Shown: piece after piece, positions 41,563 through 50,637 of the stretch | Position numbering within the stretch: position 1 is the first letter of the stretch | How the letters are laid out: each line of letters starts with the position of its first letter | NCBI GenBank assembly: GCA_964492335.1 | Contig: CAZBJX010000008.1 | Location: forward strand, 1-64,000 | Reading direction: 5' to 3' | DNA from: JAFGCL01 sp964492335 | Lineage (GTDB): Bacteria; Chloroflexota; Dehalococcoidia; UBA2247; RBG-13-53-26 | DNA length: 64,000 nt | The notes under the pieces: model-generated | Database searches by the model: none | Seen by the model: the letters and a program-made list of their open reading frames with translations, nothing else | What the model was told of the DNA's origin: nothing | Translations under genes and position numbers: made by a program

Positions 41563-42429
41563 GTGCCAGACGCAGGCTTCATAGGTGCCGGGACAGTGGG
41601 GACCGCCCTCGCAGTGCGCCTGAGGGGAAGGGGCTACGGCGTGACAGCCGTGGCCAGCCGCACCCGGGCCTCCGCCGAGAGGCTGGCCGGCATGGTCGAT
41701 GGCTGCCGGGCCTGCGACAGCCCCCAGGCCGTGGCCGATGCCGCCGACCTGGTCTTCATCACCACCCCGGACGCCGCCATACCCCAGGTGGCCGCCCGGG
41801 TGAAGTGGCGCCCCGGCCAGGGTGTGGTCCACTGCAGCGGCGCGGACTCCCTGGACATCCTGGCCCCGGCCGCCGAGTGCGGGGCTCTGCGGGGAGGGTT
41901 CCACCCCCTGCAGACCTTCGCCACGGTGGCCTACGCCATCGAGAACATCCCCGGTTCGACCTTCGCCCTGGAGGCCGACGGGGACCTCCTGGCCACCCTG
42001 AAGGAGATGGCGGCCGCCCTGGGCGGGCACTGGATCGAGCTCCGGCCGGGCGACAAGGTGGCTTACCATGCCGCCGCCGTGATGGCCTGCAACTACCTGA
42101 TCACCCTGGTCAAGCTGTCCACCGACCTGTGGAAGACATTCGGCGTCTCCACACCGGAGGCCACGCAGGCCCTGCTGCCCCTGCTGAGGGGCTCCCTGAA
42201 CAACCTGGACAACGTGGGCTTGCCCCATTCCCTCACCGGGCCCATCGCCCGGGGCGATTCCGGGACCGTGCGGAAGCACCTGGCCGCTCTCAGCGAGAGA
42301 GCGCCGGGCCTGCTCCCGGCGTACGAGGAGCTGGGGCGCCAGACCGTTCCCATCGCCTTGGCCAAAGGCAAGATCGACAAGGAGAAAGCCAGCGAACTGA
42401 ATGCGATTCTGGGCCGGCCCTGCGGGTGA
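41563..42429 (+). CDS. Rossmann-like / DUF2520 protein of the pantothenate operon
   Basis: A 288-residue protein with an N-terminal Rossmann domain (AGFIGAGTVGTALAVRLRGR) and a C-terminal helical DUF2520 domain (GGFHPLQTFA, DKVAYHAAAVMACNYLITLV). Proteins of this type are often encoded with panB, panC and panD, and look like ketopantoate or proline-type reductases. No panE is seen here, so it may supply the NADPH-dependent ketopantoate reduction; this is inference. GTG 41563 is preferred because the longer frame would start inside the terminator hairpin. Confidence 0.85.
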   Translation: MPDAGFIGAGTVGTALAVRLRGRGYGVTAVASRTRASAERLAGMVDGCRACDSPQAVADAADLVFITTPDAAIPQVAARVKWRPGQGVVHCSGADSLDILAPAAECGALRGGFHPLQTFATVAYAIENIPGSTFALEADGDLLATLKEMAAALGGHWIELRPGDKVAYHAAAVMACNYLITLVKLSTDLWKTFGVSTPEATQALLPLLRGSLNNLDNVGLPHSLTGPIARGDSGTVRKHLAALSERAPGLLPAYEELGRQTVPIALAKGKIDKEKASELNAILGRPCG

Positions 42430-42459
42430 CCGGCCGGACGCAAACAGAGGAGGAACTGC

Positions 42460-42864
42460 ATGAGGACGATGCTGCGAAGCAAGATCCACCGGGCCCGAGT
42501 CACTGGAGGAAACGTCAGCTACGAGGGGAGCATCACCATCGACAAGCAGCTGCTTGACGCAGCCGACATACTGCCGTACGAGATGGTCCACATACTTGAC
42601 CTGAACAACGGCAACCGCTTCCAGACCTACGCCATCGAGGGGGAAGCAGGGTCGGGTGACATCGTCCTGAACGGGGCCGCCGCCCGCATGGTAGCCAAGG
42701 GCGACATCGTGATCATCCTCACCTACAGCACCGTCACCGACGAAGAGGCCAGCCACATCGAGCCGCGGCTCGTCTACGTTGACGCCAACAACGCCATCCG
42801 CGAACAGAAGACCGGCGGGCACGGATGGATGGACGACCTCACGGAAACGCTCAAGGCCCTCTAG
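42460..42864 (+). CDS. panD: Aspartate 1-decarboxylase precursor
   Basis: Makes beta-alanine for pantothenate. The 134-residue pro-enzyme self-cleaves at Gly-Ser in SYEGSITID (residues 20-28) to form the pyruvoyl group. MLRSKIHRARVT at the start and GDIVLNGAAARMVAKGD in the middle are typical. GAGGA lies before ATG 42460. It is the second gene of the operon, 30 bases after the DUF2520 gene. Confidence 0.96.
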   Translation: MRTMLRSKIHRARVTGGNVSYEGSITIDKQLLDAADILPYEMVHILDLNNGNRFQTYAIEGEAGSGDIVLNGAAARMVAKGDIVIILTYSTVTDEEASHIEPRLVYVDANNAIREQKTGGHGWMDDLTETLKAL

Positions 42865-43005
42865 TCTGGACACTGCGGTCCATCCGCCCCGGGCCGTGGT
42901 TCCCGGGCGTGGTATCATAGGGCGGCCGGAGGCCGGGGCCCCGCTTGCCCGATGGGAGGGTGCCCCATTTGCCCCCGCACCTCCGGCCCTGAGAAGGAGG
43001 AGAAG

Positions 43006-43848
43006 ATGCGGACCACCATTCTCCAGATCAAGGAGATGAAGCAGAAGGGGCAGAAGATCCCCATGCTCACCGCCTACGACTACGCCACGGCCAAGCTGAT
43101 CGACGCCGCGGGCGTGCCGCTGGTCCTGGTAGGCGACAGCCTGGGCACGGTAATCCTGGGCTACGACTCCACCATCCCGGTGACCATGGACGTGATGCTG
43201 CACCACACCAAGGCCGTGGTGCGCGGCACCTCGCAGGCCATGGTGATCGGCGACATGCCCTTCATGACCTACCACGCCAGCGCCAGCGAGGCCCTGCACA
43301 ACGCCGCCCGTTTCATGCAGGAGGCCGGGGCCCAGGCCGTCAAGCTGGAGGGCGGGGTGACCATGGCCGAGACCGTCAAGCGGATCGTGGACTGCGGCAT
43401 ACCGGTCATGGGCCACATCGGCCTCACGCCGCAGTCGGTGCACCAGCTGGGCGGGTTCAAGGTGCAGGGGAAGACGCAGGAGTCCGCCGTTCGCCTGGTG
43501 AAGGACGCCCGCGCCCTGGACGAGGCCGGCGCCTTCGCCATCGTCCTGGAGGCCGTGCCCACGCCGCTGGCCCGCATCATCACCCGGAAGGTCAGCGTGC
43601 CCACCATCGGCATCGGCGCCGGGCCCTTCTGCGACGGCCAGGTCCAGGTGGTCAGCGACATGCTGGGCCTCTTCACCGATTTCGTGCCCAGGCACTCCAG
43701 GCAGTATGCCCGGCTGGCTGACGGCATCAAGCAGGCCGTGGGCGATTACGTGAAGGAGGTCCAGGCGGGGGCCTTCCCCACCGACAAGCAGAGCTTCACC
43801 ATGGACGAGGGCCTGCTGGCCGAGCTCGAAAAGCAGGAGGGATGGTGA
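43006..43848 (+). CDS. panB: 3-methyl-2-oxobutanoate hydroxymethyltransferase
   Basis: Adds a hydroxymethyl group from methylene-tetrahydrofolate to 2-oxoisovalerate, giving ketopantoate. The 280-residue TIM barrel shows MLTAYDYATAKLIDAAG, LVGDSLGTVILGYDSTIPV, KLEGG and GIGAGPFCDGQVQVVSDML. AAGGAGG (42994-43000) precedes ATG 43006. A 141-base gap separates it from panD. Its end overlaps the nitroreductase-like gene by 7 bases. Confidence 0.96.
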   Translation: MRTTILQIKEMKQKGQKIPMLTAYDYATAKLIDAAGVPLVLVGDSLGTVILGYDSTIPVTMDVMLHHTKAVVRGTSQAMVIGDMPFMTYHASASEALHNAARFMQEAGAQAVKLEGGVTMAETVKRIVDCGIPVMGHIGLTPQSVHQLGGFKVQGKTQESAVRLVKDARALDEAGAFAIVLEAVPTPLARIITRKVSVPTIGIGAGPFCDGQVQVVSDMLGLFTDFVPRHSRQYARLADGIKQAVGDYVKEVQAGAFPTDKQSFTMDEGLLAELEKQEGW

Positions 43849-44417
43849 AGCTGACGCCCCCGAGGAAGAAGGGATCGTTCACTCTGGAGGAGCTCCTGGA
43901 GCGAAGGAAGTCCACGCGCTCCTTTCTCCCCAAACGGCTGGGCCCGGAGCAGGTGTCCCAGCTCATGTGGGCCGCCCAGGGCGCCTTCCCGCGGGGAAGG
44001 CGGACCGCCCCCTCGGCCGGGGGCCTCTATCCCCTGGAGCTGTACCTGGTGACCCGGGAGAACGTGCAGCACTACGTCCCCCGGGACCACGAGCTGCAGG
44101 AGACCCTGCGGGGTGACGTTCTCCCGGAGCTCTGCCAGGCTGCTATCGGGCAGGAGTTCGTCCGGGAGGCCCCCGCCAGCATCGTCATCACGGCGGACCG
44201 CAGGGCCATGGAGGGCCGCTACGGCGAGCGCGCCGAGCGCTACATCTGCATGGAGGTGGGGCATGTCGCCCAGAACATCCACCTGCAGGCGGTGGCCATG
44301 GGGCTGGGCTCGGTGAGCGTCGGCGCGTTCCACGACGAGCAGGCGCACTCGGTGCTGGAGCTGCCCGATGAGCACTGGCCGCTGTGCATCATCCCGGTGG
44401 GATATCCGGCGGAATGA
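43842..44417 (+). CDS. SagB-type nitroreductase-like protein in the pantothenate operon
   Basis: A 191-residue FMN-fold protein. ERRKSTRSFLPKRLGPEQVS at the N-terminus, APSAGGLYPLELYLVTRE in the middle and MEVGHVAQNIHLQAVAMGLG near 140 match the SagB/nitroreductase group. It overlaps both panB and panC, which implies cotranslation, but no pantothenate step needs such an enzyme. The substrate is unknown; it might be a dehydrogenase acting on a small metabolite. Confidence 0.85.
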   Translation: MVKLTPPRKKGSFTLEELLERRKSTRSFLPKRLGPEQVSQLMWAAQGAFPRGRRTAPSAGGLYPLELYLVTRENVQHYVPRDHELQETLRGDVLPELCQAAIGQEFVREAPASIVITADRRAMEGRYGERAERYICMEVGHVAQNIHLQAVAMGLGSVSVGAFHDEQAHSVLELPDEHWPLCIIPVGYPAE

Positions 44418-45247
44418 AGGTCATAACCACCATCGCCGCGTTCCGGGAGGCCCGCCGGGCGGGGGGCGCCACCGGTTTCGTGCCCACCATGGGCTACCTC
44501 CATGAGGGGCACCTGTCCCTGGTCCGGCAGGCCAGGGCCGAGAACGAGCTGTGCGCCGTGAGCATCTTCGTCAACCCCGCCCAGTTCGGGCCCAGGGAGG
44601 ACTTCGCCCGCTACCCACGCGACCCCGACCGCGACCTGGCCCTGCTGGAGAAAGAGGGGGCGGACCTGGTGCTGATGCCGCCGGTGGAGGAGATGTACCC
44701 GCCCGGGGCCGCCACCTGGGTGGACGTGGACGGCGTCACCACCAGGCTCGAGGGCGCCGCCCGACCCGGGCACTTCCGGGGGGTGGCCACCGTGGTGGCC
44801 AAGCTGTTCAACATCGTCGAGCCCACCCGGGCCTACTTCGGACAGAAGGATGCCCAGCAGGTCATCGTCATCCAGAAGATGGTGAAGGACCTCAACATGC
44901 CCCTGGAGGTGGTGGTGGTGCCCACCCGGCGCGAGCCCGACGGGCTGGCCATGAGCAGCCGCAACGTCTACCTCAGCCCCGAGGAGCGCCGGGCGGCGGT
45001 GGTCCTGTGGAGATCGATGGGGCTGGCCCGGGGCCTCTGGGAGAAGGGCGAGCGGGACGCCCGGAAGATGCGCCAGGAGATGGAGGACCTCATCGGCAAG
45101 GAGCCCCTGGCACGCATAGACTATGTGAGCATAGCCGATCCCGGCACGCTGGAGGAGCTGTCGCAGGTGGAGGGGCTGGCGCTGGTCTCCATGGCGGTCT
45201 TCCTGGGCAAGACCAGGCTGATCGACAACGTCACGCTGGGGGGATGA
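44414..45247 (+). CDS. panC: Pantothenate synthetase
   Basis: Joins pantoate and beta-alanine with ATP. The 277-residue protein has GFVPTMGYLHEGHLSLVRQA (HxGH type motif), NPAQFGPREDF, FGQKDAQQVIVIQ and the KMSKS-like MSSRNVYLS. ATG 44414 overlaps the previous stop (ATGA). It closes the order DUF2520-panD-panB-nitroreductase-panC. Confidence 0.96.
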   Translation: MKVITTIAAFREARRAGGATGFVPTMGYLHEGHLSLVRQARAENELCAVSIFVNPAQFGPREDFARYPRDPDRDLALLEKEGADLVLMPPVEEMYPPGAATWVDVDGVTTRLEGAARPGHFRGVATVVAKLFNIVEPTRAYFGQKDAQQVIVIQKMVKDLNMPLEVVVVPTRREPDGLAMSSRNVYLSPEERRAAVVLWRSMGLARGLWEKGERDARKMRQEMEDLIGKEPLARIDYVSIADPGTLEELSQVEGLALVSMAVFLGKTRLIDNVTLGG

Positions 45248-45265
45248 GGCGGAGGGTGGTGCAGC

Positions 45266-46855
45266 ATGGCTGAGTTCAATCCGGAGGAGTTCTTCCGGGC
45301 CGCGGAGCGCATCCGGGATGCAGCCGCCGCGGACGGGCGGCTGCTGGTCAACCCCGCCGACCAGGAGCTGGGGGCCGTCGTGGAGAAGGAGCCGGAGGTC
45401 CGCCGGACCGTCTACGGCAGCTTCGTGGCCCGCAGCGAGCCCATGTCCCGGGCCGCCATGTTCACCGAGAACAGCGTCGATCACCCCTTCGGGGCCCGGG
45501 AGCGCAAGCTGCTGGCCCAGTGCGAGAGCGTGCTCTCCTCCAGGCGGCTGGTCTCGGTGGACCGGACGGTGGGCAACGAGTCCAGCCCCACCGTGGTGCG
45601 GCTGATCGTTCCCGAGGAGTTCGCCCACGTCGCCTATGGCGGGAAGAACCTCTTCCTGCCCGTCAGGCACTCCTTCAAGCAGCCCCACTACACCATCATC
45701 ATGTTCGCCGACGACGCCTTCGAGGCCAACAAGTCCAGGCCCCTGCCCCAGAAGGACATCACCATCAGGCTGGCCATGCTCGAGGACGGCCGGGTGGTCA
45801 AGATCGTGCGCAACTCCAACTACATCGGCGAGTACAAGAAGGGGGTGTTCGCCGGGGAGGACTGGGCGGCCAAGACCCGGAAGGGGGGCATATTCCTGCA
45901 CGCCGGCTGCCGGGAGGACTACCTGCAGTCTGCCCGCGGCGACTACCGCACCGTCAGGACCCTGCTGGCCTCGCTGTCGGCCAACGGCAAGACCACCACC
46001 TCGGGCAAGGTCCTGGCCCGCAAGGGCAAGGAGAAGTCCTGGCTGGTCCAGGACGACGGCGGCACGCTGATGCCCGACGGGTCCTTCTACGGCTTCGAGG
46101 CCGGCGGCATATTCGTGAAGACCGAGGGCGTCAACCCCGGCGAGCAGGCCGAGATATACTACGGCCTGCTGAACCCGCAGACCTTCGGCGAGAACATCCA
46201 CGTCACCCCGGAGGGGGACATGGATTTCTACAACCTCAACCTGACCTCCAACGGGCGGGCCGTCATACCCCGCAGGGACTTCATGCACGCCAGCCGCCAC
46301 ATCGACGTCGAGAGGGTGGACAACCTGGTCCTGCTGACCAGGGGGCCGCTGATCCCGGCCATATCCCGGCTGACGCGCGAGCAGGCCGTGGCCCTGATGA
46401 TCCTGGGGCAGGCCATGGAGTCCTCCGCCGGGGACCCCACCAGGGCCGGCAGGATCAGGACGGAGTTCTTCTACGACCCCTTCATGGCCGGCAACAAGGC
46501 CGACCACGCCAACCTCCTCTACGACATCACGGAGGGGCTGCCCCACCTGCAGTACTACCTGCTCAATACCGGCGGCATCGGCGCCGGCGAGGAGCACCGG
46601 CAGATAAGGCTGGAGCACACCCTGGCCATTCTGGACTCGCTGCTCCGGGGCGGGCTGCAGGACTGGGTGGACTCCCCATCCGGCTTCCAGGTCCCGGCCG
46701 CCGTGAGGGCGGTGGATGATGTCTACTTCCACCCCGAGATGCTCTACCGGGGGGACCGCTTCCGGGCCCTGCAGCGGGAACTCAACCGGCTGCGGCGCGA
46801 GACCATCGAGCGGGTGGGCGGCCGCCTGCACCCCGGCATAAGGGCGGTATTCTAG
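45266..46855 (+). CDS. pckA: Phosphoenolpyruvate carboxykinase (ATP)-like
   Basis: A 529-residue homologue of ATP-dependent PEPCK, which interconverts oxaloacetate and phosphoenolpyruvate. Recognisable parts are KNLFLPVRHSF, the P-loop region LLASLSANGKTTTSGKVLA near 235, LVQDDGGTL (kinase-2), FEAGGIFVKTEG and PAISRLTREQAVALMILGQA. The P-loop keeps GKTT but lacks the usual GLSGTGKTT glycines, and GDDEH is QDDGG, so it belongs to a divergent clade. It follows panC by 18 bases and may be cotranscribed. Activity is likely but not certain. Confidence 0.85.
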   Translation: MAEFNPEEFFRAAERIRDAAAADGRLLVNPADQELGAVVEKEPEVRRTVYGSFVARSEPMSRAAMFTENSVDHPFGARERKLLAQCESVLSSRRLVSVDRTVGNESSPTVVRLIVPEEFAHVAYGGKNLFLPVRHSFKQPHYTIIMFADDAFEANKSRPLPQKDITIRLAMLEDGRVVKIVRNSNYIGEYKKGVFAGEDWAAKTRKGGIFLHAGCREDYLQSARGDYRTVRTLLASLSANGKTTTSGKVLARKGKEKSWLVQDDGGTLMPDGSFYGFEAGGIFVKTEGVNPGEQAEIYYGLLNPQTFGENIHVTPEGDMDFYNLNLTSNGRAVIPRRDFMHASRHIDVERVDNLVLLTRGPLIPAISRLTREQAVALMILGQAMESSAGDPTRAGRIRTEFFYDPFMAGNKADHANLLYDITEGLPHLQYYLLNTGGIGAGEEHRQIRLEHTLAILDSLLRGGLQDWVDSPSGFQVPAAVRAVDDVYFHPEMLYRGDRFRALQRELNRLRRETIERVGGRLHPGIRAVF

Positions 46856-46880
46856 CGGCGGGCGCACCCGGGGCCGAGGT

Positions 46881-46899
46881 GCCGGGGGCCATCCCCGGC
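46881..46899. terminator. Hairpin between convergent pckA and chemoreceptor genes
   Basis: A 7-bp GC stem (46881-46887 with 46893-46899) with a 5-base loop and no T tract lies between two convergent stops. It could act in both directions; low certainty. Confidence 0.3.
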
Positions 46900-46909
46900 G
46901 GCGGGCCCG

Positions 46910-48931
46910 TCAATCGACCTTGAACACCGCCACCGACTGCTGCATCTGTGCGGACATGTCGGTCAGGGCGTGGGCGGCGGCCAGCGTCTCCTCCACCTGG
47001 GCCGACATCTGCTCCGACGCCGCCGAGACCTCCTGGGCCGCGGCGCTGTTCTCGAGGGCTATGCCGGCAGAGCTGGAAACCGCCATGGAGACGGACTGGG
47101 CGCGCTCGGTCATCTGCTGGGTGGCGGCGGCATTCTGCTCCACCACCCGGTTGATGCCGTCGATCTCAGCCACCATCTCGGCGCTGAACTCCCTGAGCGC
47201 CCCGGCCGCCAGGGATATGCGCTCCACCTGCGCGGCCTCGGCCTGCGACTTCTCCAGGATGGCATCCAGCGAGGCCCCGGCGTCGGCCGCCAGCCGGTAG
47301 CCGCTCTCCACGTCCCTGGCGCCCTGATGCATGGCGCTCACGGCCTCCTGCAGACTCGTCTGGATCCCGCCCACCAGCGTGGCGATCTCCCTGGTGGCCA
47401 CCGAGGAGCGCTCCGCCAGCTTCCTGACCTCATCGGCCACCACGGCGAAGCCGCGGCCCTGCTCCCCGGCCCGGGCGGCCTCTATGGCCGCATTGAGGGC
47501 CAGCAGGTTGGTCTGGGCGGCGATGTCGTCGATGGTGGCCACGATATCGCCGATCTCCTGCGATCTCCCGCCGAGGTCGCTGACCCTGGCGGCCACCTGG
47601 TCCATGGCCTTCTTGATCTGGGCCATCCCCTCCACTGTCTGGCGGGCCTTGCGCGTGCCTTCGGCCGCGGAGGCGGCCGTGGCCCCCCAGGACTGGTTGC
47701 CCTCCTCGGCGCTGATGGCCACCTCCGAGATGGCGATGGAGAGCTCCCTCACCAGCCGCGAGGCCTCCTCCACCCCCCTGGCCTGCGCCTGGGCGCCCTC
47801 GGCGATCTGGCGGACGGCCGCGGTCAGCTGCGCTACGCCTGTGGCCGTCTCCTGCAGTGAGGCCGACTGCTCGTCGGCCCCCTTGGCCACGGTCTGCATG
47901 GTGATGGTTATCTGCTGGGTAGCCTGGGCAGTCTGCTCGGAGGCCCAGTTCAGTTGCTTGCTGGCCTGCTCTACATCGGCCGCCGCCGACTTCGTCTTGC
48001 CGATCAGCTCGCGCTGCCGGGCCACCAGCCGGGCATGGGCCAGGCCCAGCACGTCCCTGTCCGACCTGGGCCGCATGTCCCCGGTGAGATCGCCGTCGGC
48101 CACCCTGCTGCTGGCCCGGGCCATCCCCTCCATGTAGTCGATGACCCGCGCGTAGGCCGCCGCCAGGTCGCCCACCTCGTCGTTCGACTTCACGCTCACC
48201 CGGCTGGTCACGTCACCCTCCGCCAGCGCCTCCGAGGTCCGCACCATGGCCGCCAGCGGCCTGGCCAGGGTCACCCGCACCACCAGCCAGAACAGCACCA
48301 GGCAGACGACGCATATGCCTCCCAGGGTCCAGCCCATCAGGTCCCTCCAGGACCGGTACTGGGCTACCAGGGCCTCCACGTCCGGCCCGCGGGTGCCCAC
48401 CACCCATCCCCAGGGCTCGACGGACTTGACGTACGACATCTTGGTTACCACGCCGCCCCGGGGGCCGGCCATGGCATACTCGTGCGCCCCCCCTCCCCCG
48501 TCCCGGGCTACGGCCGCGAAGTCCTGGTAGAGGCGGCGGCCGTCATTGTCCAGCACGCCGGAGACGTTGGTGCCCACCAGTCCCGGGTTCTCGGCGTCCA
48601 CCAGCAGCACCGGCCAGCCATCCTGGACCCAGAACACGCCGTCTCCAAGGCCGGTGTCCCAGGTGAGGCTGCCCACCGCCGCCAGGGCGTAGGCCTGGGC
48701 CTCGGCCGAGGTCATCACCCCCGCCTGCTCCATCTCATGCACGAACTCGATGGTCCCGCACGCCAGCTCGACGGCGTTCCTCGTCTTGTGCTGCGCGTCC
48801 CGCATCTTGTCCGCCTGGAACCGCGGCAGTGCCCAGTAGCCCCAGAAGCAGGTGAAGGCCGCGACGATAATGAGGAACACCACGATCAGCCTGGCGAGGA
48901 TGCTGGTCCTGATCCGCCTGCCTCTGATCAT
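46910..48931 (-). CDS. Methyl-accepting chemotaxis protein
   Basis: A ~673-residue transmembrane chemoreceptor. A first helix (about residues 9-30) and a second (about 205-228) enclose a periplasmic Cache-type sensor (GVFWVQDGWPVLLVDAENPG, EPWGWVVGTRGP). HAMP follows, then a long coiled coil with the tip IDDIAAQTNLLALNAAIEAA and GFAVVADEVRKLAERS, which binds CheA/CheW. ATG 48931 is chosen for its GGGGTGAG and short cytosolic start; ATG 48952 is possible. No che genes are near. It may sense a small molecule for pilus- or flagellum-driven movement, given pilT nearby. Confidence 0.92.
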   Translation of the reverse strand: MIRGRRIRTSILARLIVVFLIIVAAFTCFWGYWALPRFQADKMRDAQHKTRNAVELACGTIEFVHEMEQAGVMTSAEAQAYALAAVGSLTWDTGLGDGVFWVQDGWPVLLVDAENPGLVGTNVSGVLDNDGRRLYQDFAAVARDGGGGAHEYAMAGPRGGVVTKMSYVKSVEPWGWVVGTRGPDVEALVAQYRSWRDLMGWTLGGICVVCLVLFWLVVRVTLARPLAAMVRTSEALAEGDVTSRVSVKSNDEVGDLAAAYARVIDYMEGMARASSRVADGDLTGDMRPRSDRDVLGLAHARLVARQRELIGKTKSAAADVEQASKQLNWASEQTAQATQQITITMQTVAKGADEQSASLQETATGVAQLTAAVRQIAEGAQAQARGVEEASRLVRELSIAISEVAISAEEGNQSWGATAASAAEGTRKARQTVEGMAQIKKAMDQVAARVSDLGGRSQEIGDIVATIDDIAAQTNLLALNAAIEAARAGEQGRGFAVVADEVRKLAERSSVATREIATLVGGIQTSLQEAVSAMHQGARDVESGYRLAADAGASLDAILEKSQAEAAQVERISLAAGALREFSAEMVAEIDGINRVVEQNAAATQQMTERAQSVSMAVSSSAGIALENSAAAQEVSAASEQMSAQVEETLAAAHALTDMSAQMQQSVAVFKVD

Positions 48932-49091
48932 CTCACCCCGTTGCCTTTCCATCCCGGCCCCCCGGGGCCGTCTCCCTCGCATCCGATGCGGTCCTGTAAT
49001 CCAAGGACATGCTAGGCCAGGCAGGTCACGGCCGGGTCACGGGATGGCGGCGGGACGTCTCGACGGCCTTGCCGCCGGGGGCATGGGAGTC

Positions 49092-49288
49092 TCAGTCAGG
49101 TCTCAGCAGGGCCTCCCCGATCCCGCCCATGGCCGAGAGGCATTGGGTCCATGTCAGGCCGTTGGACCGCCCCCCGTCCACCACCAGGTTGGCCCCGTTC
49201 ACGAAGGCGGACTCATCGCCGGCCAGCCACAGCGCGGCCCGGGCTACGTCCCCGGGCAGACAGGCCCGGCGCAGCGGCTGGAGGGCGG
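49092..49288 (-). pseudogene. C-terminal remnant of a short-chain dehydrogenase gene
   Basis: The minus frame encodes about 65 residues, with LQPLRRACLPGDVARAALWL and FVNGANLVVDGG, the unmistakable C-terminal end of an SDR. Similarity stops abruptly near 49288; no Rossmann motif or active site is present upstream, where the pilT leader begins. The remnant ends at a stop codon at 49092. It was probably truncated by a deletion. Confidence 0.75.
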
Positions 49289-49442
49289 CGAGAGACGTTC
49301 GTGATGGGGGCGGCGGCGGCCGAGACGCCGTTGAGAGGCCGGGAGCGCATAATGGCCCGGATGGCCGGACCCGGCATGGCCATTGAGCGCCCGCACCGGC
49401 AACCGCCCCACCGGCGTCCGTTGAGTATAAGGAGGAATCACT

Positions 49443-50573
49443 ATGGACCTGGACGATCTCTTGCAGATGGTGGTGGAGAAGGGGGCCTCGGACCTGCACC
49501 TGACGGTGCCCAGCCCTCCCGTCATGCGCATCGATGGCTCGCTGGTGCCCGTGCCGGGGGCGGAACCGCTGGACTCTGCAGCCATGACCCGGCTCTTCAA
49601 GCAGGCCACCATGACCAAGCAGAGAACGGCCTTCAAGGCGGAGAAGGAGCTCGATTTCGCCTACAGCCTGGACGGGGTTGCCCGGTTCCGGGTCAATGCC
49701 ATGCTGCAGAGGGGCTCGGTCAGCCTGGCCTTCCGGCGGGTCCTGGTGGACATACCGACCATCGACGGCTTGGGCCTGCCGCCCATCCTGAAGGATGTCA
49801 TCCTCAAGCCCCGGGGGCTGGTCCTGGTCACCGGGCCGGCCAACAGCGGCAAGTCCACCACTTTGGCCGCCATGATCAGGCACCTCAACGAGAGCGCCGC
49901 CAAGAATGTCATCACCATCGAGGACCCTGTGGAGTACCTGTTCCTCAATGACAAGTGCATCATCCGCCAGCGGGACCTGGGGGACGACACCCTGTCCTTC
50001 AACGCCGCCCTGGTGCACGCCCTGCGGCATGACCCGGACGTGGTGATCATCGGCGAGATGCGGGACCTGGACACCATAAGCACGGCCATGACGGCGGCGG
50101 AGACCGGGCACATGGTGCTGGGCACCCTGCATACCGTCGATGCGGCCCAGTCCATCGACCGGGTGATCGACATGTACCCCTACGGCCAGCAGCAGCAGGT
50201 GAGGCTGCAGCTGTCCCAGGTCATCGAGGCGGTGGTGTCCCAGGCCCTCCTGCCGCGCATCGGCGGGGGGAGGGTGGCTGCGGTGGAGATCATGCTGGCC
50301 AACAACGTTATCCGGCGGCTCATCCGCGACCACAAGATCTTCGAAGTGCCCCCCAACATCGAGATGGGCAGCCGGGAGGGCATGCAGACGCTGGACATGG
50401 CCATGGCCGACCTGGTCAAGAGGGGAGTGGTCGCCCAGGAGGCCGCCATGGCCAAGAGCAGTAACCCGGCCAGGCTCAACGAGCTCCTCTACAGGGCCCC
50501 GACGGTGAGCCGGGATGCCGGGCTCATGGGCATTCCCCGCGACCCGTTCGCCGGGCGCGGCATGCGCGGATAG
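49443..50573 (+). CDS. pilT: Type IV pilus retraction ATPase PilT
   Basis: A 376-residue hexameric secretion-type ATPase that powers pilus retraction. It shows the N-terminal VVEKGASDLHLTVPSPPVMR, Walker A GPANSGKSTTLAAM near 138, Walker B DVVIIGEMRDLDT near 198, and the His box AAETGHMVLGTLHT. The usual AIRNLIRE-type motif is NVIRRLIRD. AGGAGG lies 7 bases before ATG 49443. No other pilus gene is in the window. Confidence 0.94.
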   Translation: MDLDDLLQMVVEKGASDLHLTVPSPPVMRIDGSLVPVPGAEPLDSAAMTRLFKQATMTKQRTAFKAEKELDFAYSLDGVARFRVNAMLQRGSVSLAFRRVLVDIPTIDGLGLPPILKDVILKPRGLVLVTGPANSGKSTTLAAMIRHLNESAAKNVITIEDPVEYLFLNDKCIIRQRDLGDDTLSFNAALVHALRHDPDVVIIGEMRDLDTISTAMTAAETGHMVLGTLHTVDAAQSIDRVIDMYPYGQQQQVRLQLSQVIEAVVSQALLPRIGGGRVAAVEIMLANNVIRRLIRDHKIFEVPPNIEMGSREGMQTLDMAMADLVKRGVVAQEAAMAKSSNPARLNELLYRAPTVSRDAGLMGIPRDPFAGRGMRG

Positions 50574-50637
50574 GGCCCGCGGCGCAGGGGCCGGGCCCGC
50601 GCCTGGACCAGGCCGGACCCGGCGCGGCTGCCGCCGG

